Below, piece by piece: positions 23,601 to 34,558 of a stretch of 64,000 bases of DNA (the first letter of the stretch is position 1; each line of letters begins with the position of its first letter). The DNA comes from Volvox africanus (Eukaryota; Chlorophyta; Chlorophyceae; Chlamydomonadales; Volvocaceae): assembly GCA_030268105.1 (NCBI GenBank), contig BSDZ01000011.1, positions 2,207,001-2,271,000 on the forward strand. Reading direction: 5' to 3'. The notes beneath the pieces were generated by a model, which saw only the letters and a program-made list of their open reading frames with translations, was not told where the DNA came from and did no database searches. The position numbers were made by a program, and so were the translations under genes.

Positions 23601-26600
23601 ACTGGTGAACTGGCAAGCGTCTTCTGTGGCGGGGATGTTGGCTGGAGTCCCTTCCTCGGGACAGCAGCACGACTCGCTGGGGGGCAGATGGGTGGATCCA
23701 CCGCCCCAGGCCAGACAGCAGGATGAAGCGCAGCAGATGCATCACGGCCTATTGCAGCAGTCGATGCAGCAGTGGGAACAGCGTGAGCGCGGCCTCCGGC
23801 AGCAGAGGATGATGCAGCAGCAATATCAACAACAACAAGAAGAACAGGCTGAAGAGGAGGAGCAGCAACTGCGGCAACAAGAGCAGCACGAGCAAGAACA
23901 GAAGATGCAGTATAAGCAGCAGCAGCAGCAGCAGCAGGATAAATTTCACGCGAAGGACGAGTATCAGGCGCTTCCGCAGCAGAATATACGTCCGCTCACA
24001 ACACTTGGTCCCAACCCGACAGCGCAAATGCGAAGCACCTGTGAGCAGGATGAAGCGGGGTGCGTGTCCCGAATGCTGCCGAGGCAGCAGACAAGGAGGG
24101 CGGCAGCGATCATCACAGACGCTATGGGTCAAACGGCGGCGGCAGCGGCGGCGATGATAGCAGCAGCAGCGACGGCTTCGGGAACCAATCGGCGCGGCAC
24201 TTGGCCGAGGTTGCTCCCCTCCTCTATCGGATCAGGTGCAGCGCCGCCAGCAGGGGATCTCGCGAGCAACATCACCGGCCCCCTGGAGCAAATAGAACAG
24301 CACGCAGTCTGTGACAGTCCAAGGGAGTGCGGTGATGGTCGTTGGTCTACTGCCGATCACGTCCCAACCGTATGCTCAGCATACACGCAATCCAACAAGC
24401 CGAATTTGGAAGCCCCAGACCGCATGAGGCGCCTGGTGTCGATAAGTGCTGGGGCTCAGGGGGAAAGCCATCCTTTCCATCATTCAGGAGCCGACGCGTG
24501 GGCAGTGGTTCACAGGCTGGTGCACAGCCCGGGTGGGAATGCTGGTGGCTTGGCAAAGACCGACATCCAAGGTTTGGCTCGTTGCGGTCGTGGAGCCGCG
24601 GGGCAGGTACAGCAGCCGGCTGAACACCGCCCTCGGCACCTTGAGCCTATCTCTGTTAGTTGGATGAGCACTGTAGGGATCAGCCGGCTTAGCATTCTCT
24701 GTCCTGTTCGCGTATGCCGCAAGGATTTGTGAGGCTATTGGGTAATTTGTTCAAAATGGATTGAGAGGACGCCCACGTCCAAAGGACGCCACGGGCTTGC
24801 CTGAGGTTGTAAGTTATGGACAATAATTTATTGCGAGCCCAAGAGTAGCTCATGGGACGCAAAAAAAGGGTTCGATGAGCACGTCAATCACACCGACCTG
24901 TGGCTGTTGTCGTCGCCCGCCCTGTACTCACATGAGTGCTTTCTCCTCTATCCGCGACTGTCCCTCTGCTGCCGGCATCACACCAAACCCCTCTCCCCGT
25001 GTCCCCCGTTTCCCTTGGCTCCTCACAAACCACTCCGCCTCCAACAGCGACATGCACCCAACGCAGCGGCGACGGGCGGACAAATGGCTGCTGACCTGCA
25101 GGCTCGGCCCGATTTGACTGGCGCCGACCACCATGATGTGGAACAGAGGCACAATCTTGCACATGCTTGGCAGCAGCACCATATGCCGCCTGTCCTACAA
25201 GACGCTGCGGCTGCACCTGCCACTAAGGCCGATAGGTCGAAGCCCCGAAGCCTTTCAGGTTCACGGCTTGGCCTGGCAGACATGCCGTCATCCCAGTGGC
25301 CTGCGTTCGGACTACGGAATACAGCCGAGCTGCAGCTGCTACTGCAGCAGCAAAAACAGCAGCATCAGGAAGATGAAGCGTGGCAGAGCATGCGCACGGG
25401 CGTGCTCCTTAAGCCATCAAGTGCAGCAGGGGCCAACGCCTATAATGACGATGATGATGAGCGCGCTCAGTCGGTCCCCACTGCTTCTCCTGGTGGTGAT
25501 ATGGCGGCGGCTGCGCCAGGGAAGGCAACACAGGAAAGCGCGAAGTCTCGAGCTTCCGTTGGGCCGCAGGCCTCCGTGCAGGAGAGCGCAAGCAAGGGTC
25601 ATTTGAAGCAAGCTTCCCGAGTCAGAGATGGGAGGGAAAGTCAGCAGCTGTCCGCTAAGGCCGCATCTGGCGAGGGTGTTGTTGGTGAGTTAGGACCGGA
25701 CTTGGGACGGCCTGCGGCGGGGTTAGATCTTCGGCGGAACTGGGAGGGCCGTGACACCCTGGTCGGACATCGGGAAGGGCCCCGGCCGCCCGCCCGAAAG
25801 GTGCCACAGAACCACCAGCAGCATCAACGCCAGCACCAGCATCAGCAGCATCAGCACCAGCACCAGCACCAGCAGCACCAGCACCAGCAGCACCAGCAAC
25901 CTGACCAAGAGGAGCTTCACCAGGAGGGTTGGCATGAGCGGCAGAGGCAGCATTACACGCACATGGCGCAGCAGCTGCGGCAGCTGTTGCTGCTTCAGAA
26001 GCAACTGCAGTTGGGTGAACTCCAGCTGGACCAGGTGCCTGCCATCACAGACTGCGGCAATCGGACCGGGTTGACAGAAGTGACCCGTCATGGCCATCAA
26101 GACAGCGTCGAACGGCCGATGGGGGGCGGCCAGTTGGGCAGCGGTGGTGCCCAGCGCTACGGTGGGGACTCCTCACCGGTCGTTGACGGGACCATGCGGA
26201 AGCTGGTCTCCGCGGTGAGGGCGGGCGCGGCGTTCGTGGTCTCGGAGCGGCATGTGACTCAGCCGTCCGTACGAGATGCCGCTGAGAGCGCCAATACGTA
26301 TCTGACAGCGCAGGTAAATAGGCGCGTGGAGTATTAAGCTTATGATATTTCCTTCCTTGACGCTTCGGGTTCATTCTGTTTGTGCGAAGCCGTATGCGGA
26401 TGTTCCCAGCAACTTCATGGCGTTTGTTCATTGGGGTAGGACCTCCTCCCCCTCCCCCTCCTCCTCCTCCCCCTCCTCCCCCTCCTCCCCCTCCCCCTCC
26501 CCCTCCTCCCCCTCCTCCTCCTCCTCCTCCCCCTCCTCCTCCTCCTCCTCCTCCTCCTCCTCCTCCTCCTCCTCCTCCTCCCCCTCCTCCTCCTCCTCCT

Positions 26601-28435
26601 CCTGCAAGTCCTTCCAGGCACTTGGGCCGCAGGCCCTCATATCTAGACCCAATGGGCCTCTGATTTTTGCGATCTGTGCGCTATTGATCCAGTGATTATG
26701 GTTTGTCATCTGATGCAACCACACAGCCGCTATCTATACGTGTTGGCTGTCTGGCCGCACGCACAAGGCCCACTTATGACGACTGACACTGCATGTGCAA
26801 ACTGCGGGCCAAACAAACTGCGGCCCCGACAAAACCGGCAGCTGCTTGTGCTTTCGACTACTTGGTAGCATCGCGCTCGACACCGGGTTCAGGCTAAGCC
26901 CTTCTATTGCTGCTACCTATGTGTCCCAACCAATGTGGAGTTCCAATCAAAAGTTAACTGCCCCCTAGTCCCCCTAGCGAGTCCTCCTAGCGAGACTCCA
27001 CACGATTTGCCTGCCTGTGCATTGGCCTGCCCTTGTGCCTCTATTCCTTATACACCTTGTTCGGGTTTTGTGCTGTCGTTGATTTGCCAGCAGGTATCAA
27101 TTTCTGGCAGGGCGCCGCGTAGCTCTAGAGATCTGAAAGGAACCCTACTGGCAGGTGGTCCGGCAATGGGTCCCGGCGCAGCAAGGGCCAGCGACGTCGC
27201 CTGCACTGGCACAGCTGAGCCAGCTGCGGACGCGGCTCGAGTGGACCCAGGCTTCCCAAGCGCCAACTCCAAGAGCCCTACAGGCGAATCTACGGAAACC
27301 CACATTACAACGGGGCCGCCAGCGACGGCAACAGGCAGTGCTACAGCAGTGGCATCAGCAGCAGTAGCAGTAGCAGTAGCAGTAGCATCAACAACTGCTC
27401 CTGCTGAGACCCGCCCTGAGCCGCAGTTGAGGCAACCAGGTAGCTCCTCCCGGAGGGATGCAGCCGCGGCCAGCGGCGAGGGAGGGCATATCGACGTCGG
27501 CGATGCGGAAAACGGTTGCAAGACTGCTGACCTCGGCCCTGGGGGGGGCAGCGGCGGTGCCGCCACCGCCGCCGTCAGTACCGTGGCAGCATCGGGCCGC
27601 GGCGGAGGCGTGGAGATCACAATGGAGGACCTTCGGCGGACTTTCGTGCTGCCTGCGCCACAAGCCGCCCGCGTGCTCCGTACCAGCACTACCAACCTCA
27701 AGCGCAAGTGCCGCCAGTTGGGCATTCTGCGTTGGCCACATCGCAAACTGGACAGTCTGCACCGGCTGCGGACCCTGGTGCTAAACGAAGTCAAAGATCT
27801 TCGCGAGCAGCAGGTGGGTACGTATAGCAGGTGTACCCGGTGTGGAAGTAGGGCTGTAGCGGGTCTATCCTTATCTGCGTATGGGCGTTGCTGGGCAACA
27901 CAAGTAGGGAAATCTTTGTGCTATTTCGCACAGCGGCACTGCGGACCGCGAAAGGCGATGGGGACACCTTCCTACGTTGCAGTATGTTCGCAAAACGCCA
28001 TAGCGGTGCTTTAGCGCGCACTGCTTGGTGCCTTACGAACAGACCCGCTCAGGGTCACACTCAACTCAAAAGCATGAGGCGGGAAGGTGCATGCACTCTC
28101 TGTTGTCTGCCTACAGCCTCGTCTGTATCTGCCTTTGTGTTGACCACCCGCACCCTGGGTTACCGCCTGTGTACCGAAGCGGTGTTGTTTTTCTGGCCGA
28201 GCCCCTTCCGTCCAACCTCCGTTCTTGTTCCTTTGCACCCTGATGTGTGCCCTTCCCCCAGGCCCTTTTGGACAGCATCTCCAGCAATACCCAACAGATT
28301 CTGCAGGATCCCAATTTGGGTTTGGCCCCGGCGCTGAAGAACCTCCGGCAGGCATACTATAAGCGGGGCTTCGACGTGCGTGCCCGGGGTTTAGGGCGTA
28401 CGACAGGACCACCAGACAGTGATGAATCGATGTAA
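20608..28435 (+). CDS. Giant RWP-RK transcription factor
   Basis: Five phase-0 exons fit: 20608-22938, 23371-24606, about 25048-26313, 27091-27813 and 28262-28435, predicting about 1,909 residues. The RWP-RK DNA-binding domain lies near the C-terminus (about residues 1785-1835): ITMEDLRRTFVLPAPQAARV, then LKRKCRQLGILRWPHRKLDSL, with RWPHRK fitting the RWPxRK signature. It is followed by a basic/leucine stretch and a last exon ending in GLAPALKNLRQAYYKRGFDV. In green algae this family includes nitrate-response (NIT2) and mating-type (MID) regulators; the target of this member is unknown. The ~1,780-residue N-terminal part is low-complexity: a His/Gln run (nt 21078-21145), poly-Gln in exons 1-3, and basic NLS-like RPRLQPAARKRK. 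The start ATG and the exon 2/3 boundaries (donor GTACAG, acceptor CCAACAG) are the least certain points, and the locus could be two genes. TGTAA at 28682 is a fitting poly(A) signal. Confidence 0.8.
21078..21146. repeat. CACCACCAG coding repeat (His-His-Gln) in RWP-RK exon 1
   Basis: Repeats of CACCACCAG encode a tract of His-His-Gln inside the first exon. The antisense strand reads as Trp/Cys or Val/Leu runs, which are artefacts. Confidence 0.9.
25805..25905. repeat. CAGCAC/CAGCAT coding repeat (Gln-His) in RWP-RK exon 3
   Basis: Tandem CAGCACCAGCATCAG-type triplets encode a Gln/His-rich tract within the third exon of the RWP-RK gene. Confidence 0.85.
26441..26604. repeat. (CTC/CCT)n polypyrimidine microsatellite in RWP-RK intron 3
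   Basis: About 160 bp of almost pure CTC/CCC triplets lie just downstream of the donor at 26314. The forward frames read as poly-Pro or poly-Ser and the reverse frames as poly-Arg or poly-Glu. None is a gene. Confidence 0.97.
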
Positions 28436-28681
28436 GGACCGCGCGGCCGGTGGATCCGCGCCTTCAGGAGAGTTGTCCCAGAGGACACAGCGGCAGCGGC
28501 AGGATATGGGCGGCCGGGGTGGGGTGGGAGCAGGACTTAGCGTGACACGAAGTAAGCGAGAGGTGTTGGTCCAAATGCTGAACCTGAGATGTGTTTGGTT
28601 TCTGCCGGATCACCTAGGAAGACATCATAAATTCACAGCGTGAATTTATTTGTTTGAGCATCATAAGTTTGCCTTGTGTTG

Positions 28682-28686
28682 TGTAA
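28682..28686 (+). terminator. TGTAA polyadenylation-type pentamer of the RWP-RK gene
   Basis: TGTAA, the usual poly(A) signal in chlamydomonadalean algae, occurs about 250 bp after the stop at 28435. Confidence 0.5.
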
Positions 28687-28917
28687 TCTGTACATGCTTC
28701 CCTGAGTTGTGAGGAGGCCGGCACTGAGGACGTTACCGCCCCTCGGGTTGAAGAGTTGTGCGGAGGCATTACGTGCTCTGTTGATGTAAACCCATCACAA
28801 TTGCTGTGGGACGGTGCAGGCAGGTGACGTACGGTCATGCATGCAGGTTGCCCGGCTCGGGGAGCAACTCATGCATTTCGTTGGAAGCATCATTTCGTCT
28901 GTCCGGTGATAATGACG

Positions 28918-29064
28918 GTCCTGCCGGCGGAGGAGGAGTAGTGGGAGGAGGAGGAGGGGAAGGAGGAGGAGAGGGAGGAGGGGAAGGAGAAGGAGAGGAA
29001 GGAGGGGAGGGAGAAGGAGAGGGAGGGGGGGAAGGAGGAGGAGAGGGAGGAGGGGAAGGAGGCA
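28918..29064. repeat. (GGA)n purine tract between convergent genes
   Basis: About 147 bp of GGAGGA/GGGGAA purine repeats lie between the RWP-RK and F-box genes. The minus strand reads as SPPP repeats, like the hydroxyproline-rich hinge of pherophorins, but no flanking pherophorin domain or signal peptide is present, so I treat it as a microsatellite. The rest of 28436-29740 holds no recognisable gene. Confidence 0.9.
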
Positions 29065-29740
29065 ACACCTGATGATCTTTCGTCTGTTTGCTTCGACAGC
29101 AATTCCTTGAGTGTCGTCGTGAAAAGGGTCGGGACGGGGTGCAGTTGCAACCCAACTCCCTGATGTGTTGGACTGGTGGTGCAGCGCGAATTGCTGAGTG
29201 AACGAAACCCTACTTGCAACTGAGTATTTCGACTTCACAATCCCTGGGCGGTTGAAGGCAAGAGGTGTCCCCCTACCAATCGTGAAGTGCAGACATCGCA
29301 GTGCGTCGCAGCCTGCCGCACAGTTTTCAGAGGCGCTGCGGTCGTTGCAACTGCTCTGTAACGTGCTTTATGTGGTCGGGCCCAGTCGGCTGACCGGAGC
29401 ACGGGGCCGGGAACCTGTGTGCCTACATGTTACTATTTAAAATTTAAATCTCTCAGCGATGTCCCACTTCCACTACCGCTGCTATTGCCCTGTTGACCGC
29501 CCTCTGCCGCTTGGCGGTGAATGCCATTGTCCAGCTGCCGCACTCCCGAGTGCTGAGTACCACATCCGTACCACCCTGTTCTCTGCTTCCGCCCCATCCC
29601 TCTTCCAACCTGTATGTCCCCGTGTGATGGCCGCCCACCCGCCCTCCGTGCGGCACCTACTATTCGTGTCCATACACTCCGCACATTGCAAGTATCCACC
29701 AGATCGTTACTGCAATCCCCGCCTTCATCCAGCAGTGTTG

Positions 29741-32700
29741 TCACGACAGTGTTGTCAGCACCTCCGGAAATGGCCGCTGTAAAAAAGCATCTGCATCTGC
29801 TACTGCCCTCTCCATCTGTCTCCTCGGCAAATCATTTCTCTTCTCCTCTACGCGGATCAACAGCAGCTCTTTGAACAGTAGTCCCCTCTTCCATGTCGAG
29901 TCGTGATTCCACAGCCTCACTTCCACGTCATACACCGCACCGGGAGGTACTCGGAAGGACCCCGCGGGCTGCTCATGCCAGGCAGTGCCCGCATGCCGGA
30001 GCAATTGCCCATTTGTGACTTCTAAATTGTCAAGCTCTGTGCCGGGAGCAGCGATACCGCCACCCGCACAGTTGCTGCCATCTGAGGGCGAAGGCGAAGG
30101 CGCTGCTGCCTCCCTGATCACTGCCCCGCTGCTGGCAACAAGGTCACCCCCCAGCCTCCGGGCGCCACGCACGGTGATTCGGATGTTCAACTGAGGTACA
30201 TTACAGTCTGGAGCCACCCGTAAGACCCATGTGCAGCCATAATGGCCAGGTCCGACACCTGGTGCCGTGGCAAGGAGGGACGACGCGCGGATTGCACGCA
30301 CGACAAATAGGCGTGTACTGTGGGAGGGGTGCTCATGTCGCGACATAGTTGTGGATATCCTACACAGTATGTGACGTACCGTCAATATGCTGGGTACCGT
30401 GCTATGTCGTATCACACAAGTGTACCTGGGCTGGATAAGGATTGGTCAGCTCGGCGGGAGTGCGTACACGGACACACGGACACACGGACACAGTGCTGTG
30501 GGGCACACAACACACGTGAAACGCATTCATGCGTAACTACGTGCACTGTTATTTGGATTAAAGAATATTTGGAGATAGCCCTGCGACCCCACTATCGGCT
30601 TTTACTGAAACACGTAACCGGGGTGGACAGATGTTGTTCAACGCGGCGCTGGGCAACTACAAGGCATTATACCAGAGCTAGGCATCAAGACGCTCCTGTG
30701 TACTCGGGGACCTGAAGTACACGCGTACATATAGCATCAATAGGATCGCAATGCTGCGACAACTAGCCCGGTCTCATGGACACCGCTAGTGCCCTTCAGG
30801 AGTACACGTTGTTTACGTACATTGCCCGACTTTCATATCCGTGCGCCCTACGATGGCAATACCACAGTGAGGCTACCGCTTTTACACAATTACCGTTGAA
30901 TCTGCCCGTTAGTTCCAGCCAGCATACATGGCTGAGCTTGACAACCTCCACCGGCTCCGGCTGGCCCCCACCATCTGGGTCAGTCGTTGCAGCCGCTGCA
31001 GCCGGGGCAGGTGCCGGATCTGGAATCCGCATCAAGTAGGTGTCGTTGAGCCAGGTGACATCGACATCCCTGGCCGCCAGCAGCCGGGTCTTCCCAAGCT
31101 GGAAGTAGCGAAGGCAGGGGTCCAGGCGGCCATCTGAAGCGGGACTCAGGCGGGGCAGGTGCATGCAGGGGCTGGGTGTACTGGATTGGAGGTTGTCTCT
31201 ATTTGAAAACAGGGCTACGCAGCCTCTTATCTACCTCTGCAGCATCATTCCTGATTACCCAATGAAGTTTACTGTCTTCGAGATTTCCGGAGACGCCCGC
31301 GTACCCAACAGCCAAGGGGCGCGCCCGCCACTTAGGTCAAATGGACAAAATGGGATGGCCCATACCTACTGGCCCACAGCGTGCCACAGCGGTATGCAGC
31401 GTCCGTCAGAGAGCCTGATCGAGATGGCTTCAGCCAGGCTTGCCCTCCCAGAAACTCTTCTGCCAAACGCCACTTGCCTTTCGGCTTGCACAGCTTGCTC
31501 GCCTCCACCACATCCTCCCGCACGTACAGGCCACACCAGCTACAGGAGCCGCTTTCCAGGCACCAACGGATCTGTCGCGAAACCATACACAGGCATGCGT
31601 GCCGGTCAAGTATGAGCGCAGTATACGAATATTACTGGAACTCATTTTGGTGGGTACACATGTTTATTACATGTGTTCAGAAACCAGCAAAAGTGCATGG
31701 CGCATGGTAATGCATTCGTTCTTTGGCGCATCTGTTCGCGAGCCTCGAACACTCGACAGGAACCCGAATTCAGTCATCCTACGAGTAGGACTATTCCGCA
31801 CGGTGCTCAGACACTCAGGCACGCAAGATACCCAGAAGCGTGAACCTCGCAGAAGGCCTTCACAAACGCCCGCCCTACTGGGTCGTCCACCCGCACGATT
31901 ATGCAGGGTTAACGTAAAACTGACCCCAACATATTACGGGTGAAATAGGTGGGTTTCGGGCTTCACCAGATGCCAATCGCCAGTCCTAAAACCTACTCGT
32001 CCTATAACACAAAGATACCCCCAACTCACTTGCGGCTGCAGGGCATGCTTGAGGAAGCCTGCCGTGTTAAACGCCACGCAGTTTGGGAGACGGGAAGCCA
32101 CCTCCGCCAGATCCTCCAGGGTATTGCAACTGGGGGATGGAGGCGATGAAACGTAAAGAAAGAGACTTTGAAATGATGAAAAGTGTTGGAATGTGAGCAA
32201 CACTCATATACGAAAGAATGTCAGAGCAAGTAATACGGCCCACGAGGGGCCGGGCGCTTTGCTGACTTCAACAGGTTATGAGCCCCAAGCGCACATGCGC
32301 GGCTGGCCGAGAGGTCGTCGGTTCGAATCCCGCTGGCTGTTGACCAGGGCAGGGAGGCCGGGACGAGGCAGCAATCGGGAGACCGTGAAGCTCGACGGAG
32401 TGTCGCTCACGGGGGGGTGTTGGAATGTGAGCAACACTCATATACGAAAGAATGTCAGAGCAAGTAATACGGCCCACGAGGGGCCGGGCGCTTTGCTGAC
32501 TTCAACAAAAAGCATTGCACCCTAGCGTAAGCCAAAGCTAGAGCGCGTTACGGCAAATGGGCCATTAAGGCAGCCACTGAAGGGGCCAATGAAGGATGGC
32601 AGCATCACTTGCAGGGGCATACAAAGGACCAAACTGCGATGCGAAGAACGGAAATCGCGATTATGTGAATGCATGGATAGACTTGTACAAAGCCGAGAAT

Positions 32701-34558
32701 TAGGACCCGCCCGAAAAGAGACCCCCTATCGGAAAACAACCTGACCAAGTCCTGCGTCCCTCACTGCCACCCACTGCCACCCACTGTCCCTCACTGTCCC
32801 TCACTGTCCCTCACTGTCCCTCACAGGCACACGCACGTTGAAGTGAAGTCAGTGTCCCCGTTGGCGGGGTGGCGAATGTTCCCGCCCGGTGAATCCATCA
32901 GGCTGTAAAACACCCAGCCAGGGAAGTCGGGTGGCCGGACTGGGAAGGGCGAAAGGGGAGGGCAAGCAGGAGGAGCGAATTCGAACGTAAGAAGGGCAAA
33001 CGACATTTCACGTGCTGTATAGCGAGCTGTCCAGATGCCCCGGGGGCTGCACCCAGGAAATGGACACGGAACATGCCTCTGGATATGCCCCCCTTAGCTC
33101 CTGTGGCTTGCACTCTGCAAGTTTCCATCTCCCACCTTGCGGCTCCGCCATCTTCGGGAGGGGGGCCGGCAACGGGGCCCCAAGGACGCGTCCCACCGCC
33201 TCCTCGCGCACGTACATTCCCACACCCGGGATGTAGCTGTTCCGCTTCCAGCGAAACATCGGCATCAGGGCAGCTTTGACCCACCCTGGTGCGGCAAGAC
33301 GGGGGCACGGGATCAGGTCGCGCGGTACGGCGATCCGACTTATTTGTCTGGATGCCAGAACTCATCGCTTTGTCCGAGGAAGGGGCCAAGGTGGACGAGT
33401 AAGTGCCGTACAGGCAAACTCTCCTGCCCTGCATCCATCCCATCGTGATTGTAACTGTCCTGTTACAGAGGAGCCTGCAAAGTGTGAGTATGTGACTTCC
33501 ACCCGCCAAGAAGGTAAATCTGGTAAGGATACATGGGGTGGTTCAAACTAAGGGGATTTTGCAATCCAGCAGATCCAGCGAAAGCAGATCGCCGAGTGTA
33601 TAGCTTCAAATCGTGCCCCACGAAACATACATACATGTTGATAATTCCCCACAATACCTCTCCACCCCTGACAGCCTAAACTAACGTGAGTCGCTAATCA
33701 GCACATGGATGTACGCACCCTGTGTGTTGAAGGCGATTGCACCCAGCCGCTCCGCACGTGCCGCTAGATCGGTAGGATGCAGGTTCCCGTTTGCATCTTC
33801 CGGAGAGGCGCAATCGTCCCCGGCCGAATCTAGCCCGGAGAAAAAGCACCAGCCAGGAATGGCGGTAGCGGGCTGGGCGGGGACTCGGGCAGCTGACCGT
33901 AGGTATGAGTTGATGAAATATGAATGGTGCCAGCCAAAAAGGAAGATGACGGAAGGCGGGTGTCATGGCGCCGTAACTTCCGAGTATGTGTACATATATG
34001 CGTGTGTGCATACGTTTGTATACGTATGTGTGTTGTATATGTGCGGGGGCCGCGGGGATGTAAAGCAAATTCTCTTGCGTTCATGCCAGGCAGGGTCAGT
34101 CCAGCCAATCAAAGATACTCGAACTCATACGGATAAGCTTTGAATGGCTATGAGGTGGTATCGAGCTGATTATCAGCATTAGCGATGAGGCAAGGAGCAG
34201 GACGTGTACATGGACGTACATGTAGCTAGGAGCGAGAGGGCTGCCGCAGCAGATTCATGCACTGCTCGCTCAACTGACCGTCGTCAGCATCCTGCGCCAC
34301 GTCGAAATACCTAACCTAATGACATGACTTACGAAAATCTGCATCGGCCCCAAATCGTGCCGCGTTTATTCGTTTCCACAGCTCTGCGTCAGTCGTCGCA
34401 ATCTTTCGCCAGGACTTGTTCACGGCACCCAGTCGCAGCAGAGAGCGTCCGTCGAATATGAAATGCGAACATATTACTTCAGCTACGTCTGGAGGTGGAT
34501 CTGAAAATGTAACAAACTGAAACGGATGTTGTCCCTGAGCAGTCTCAGAATGGGCCAT
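29741..34558 (-). CDS. F-box protein with two PAN/apple-like modules and a PP2-like lectin domain
   Basis: Supported exons: 34558-34333 (F-box), 33872-33719, 33285 to about 33073, 32939-32837, 32129-32030, 31571-31366, 31144-30894 and 30258-29741. Phases agree from the second exon on; the join from the F-box exon (phase 1) to the second (phase 0) is not solved and an exon may be missing. F-box: ICSHFIFDGRSLLRLGAVNK, then SWRKIATTDAELWKRI. Two similar modules follow: PGWCFFSGLDSAGDD...AIAFNTQGWVKAAL...GMYVREE...GRWKLAE, and PGWVFYSLMDSPGGN...CVAFNTAGFLKHAL...GLYVRED...GKWRLAE. The C-terminus matches phloem protein 2 (LLAARDVDVTWLND, LSHVCWLELTGRF, HYGCTWVLRV, DVEVRLWNHDSTWKRGLL). Plant F-box/PP2 proteins are SCF E3 receptors that bind glycans. 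The inference is a cytosolic or nuclear SCF receptor. The PAN-like assignment is tentative. ATG 34558 was chosen over an upstream one at 34654. Confidence 0.72.
32183..32507. mobile_element. tRNA-SINE-like element with 91-bp direct repeats
   Basis: A 91-bp sequence beginning GTGTTGGAATGTGAGCAACA occurs at 32183-32273 and again, without visible change, at 32417-32507 (spacing 234 bp). Between them is a tRNA-like patch with an A-box-like TGGCCGAGAGG and a B-box GGTTCGAATCC (about 32302-32332). The two boxes are only a few bases apart, so this is not a functional tRNA. It sits in the intron between 32129 and 32837 of the F-box gene. A tRNA-derived SINE with a tandem tail, or a small LTR-like unit, would look like this. 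Confidence 0.55.
32757..32824. repeat. 10-bp minisatellite (CTGTCCCTCA / CTGCCACCCA)
   Basis: About seven copies of a 10-bp unit lie in the same intron, ending about 10 bp from the splice donor of the exon at 32837-32939. Confidence 0.95.

Noticed and set aside
28835..29155. Minus frame with SPPP repeats resembling a pherophorin hinge
   Set aside because: It coincides exactly with a GGA microsatellite, and no pherophorin domain, signal peptide or splice partner flanks it.
32302..32332. tRNA gene suggested by A- and B-box sequences
   Set aside because: The boxes are separated by only a few bases and no acceptor or anticodon stem can be drawn, so it is at most tRNA-derived.
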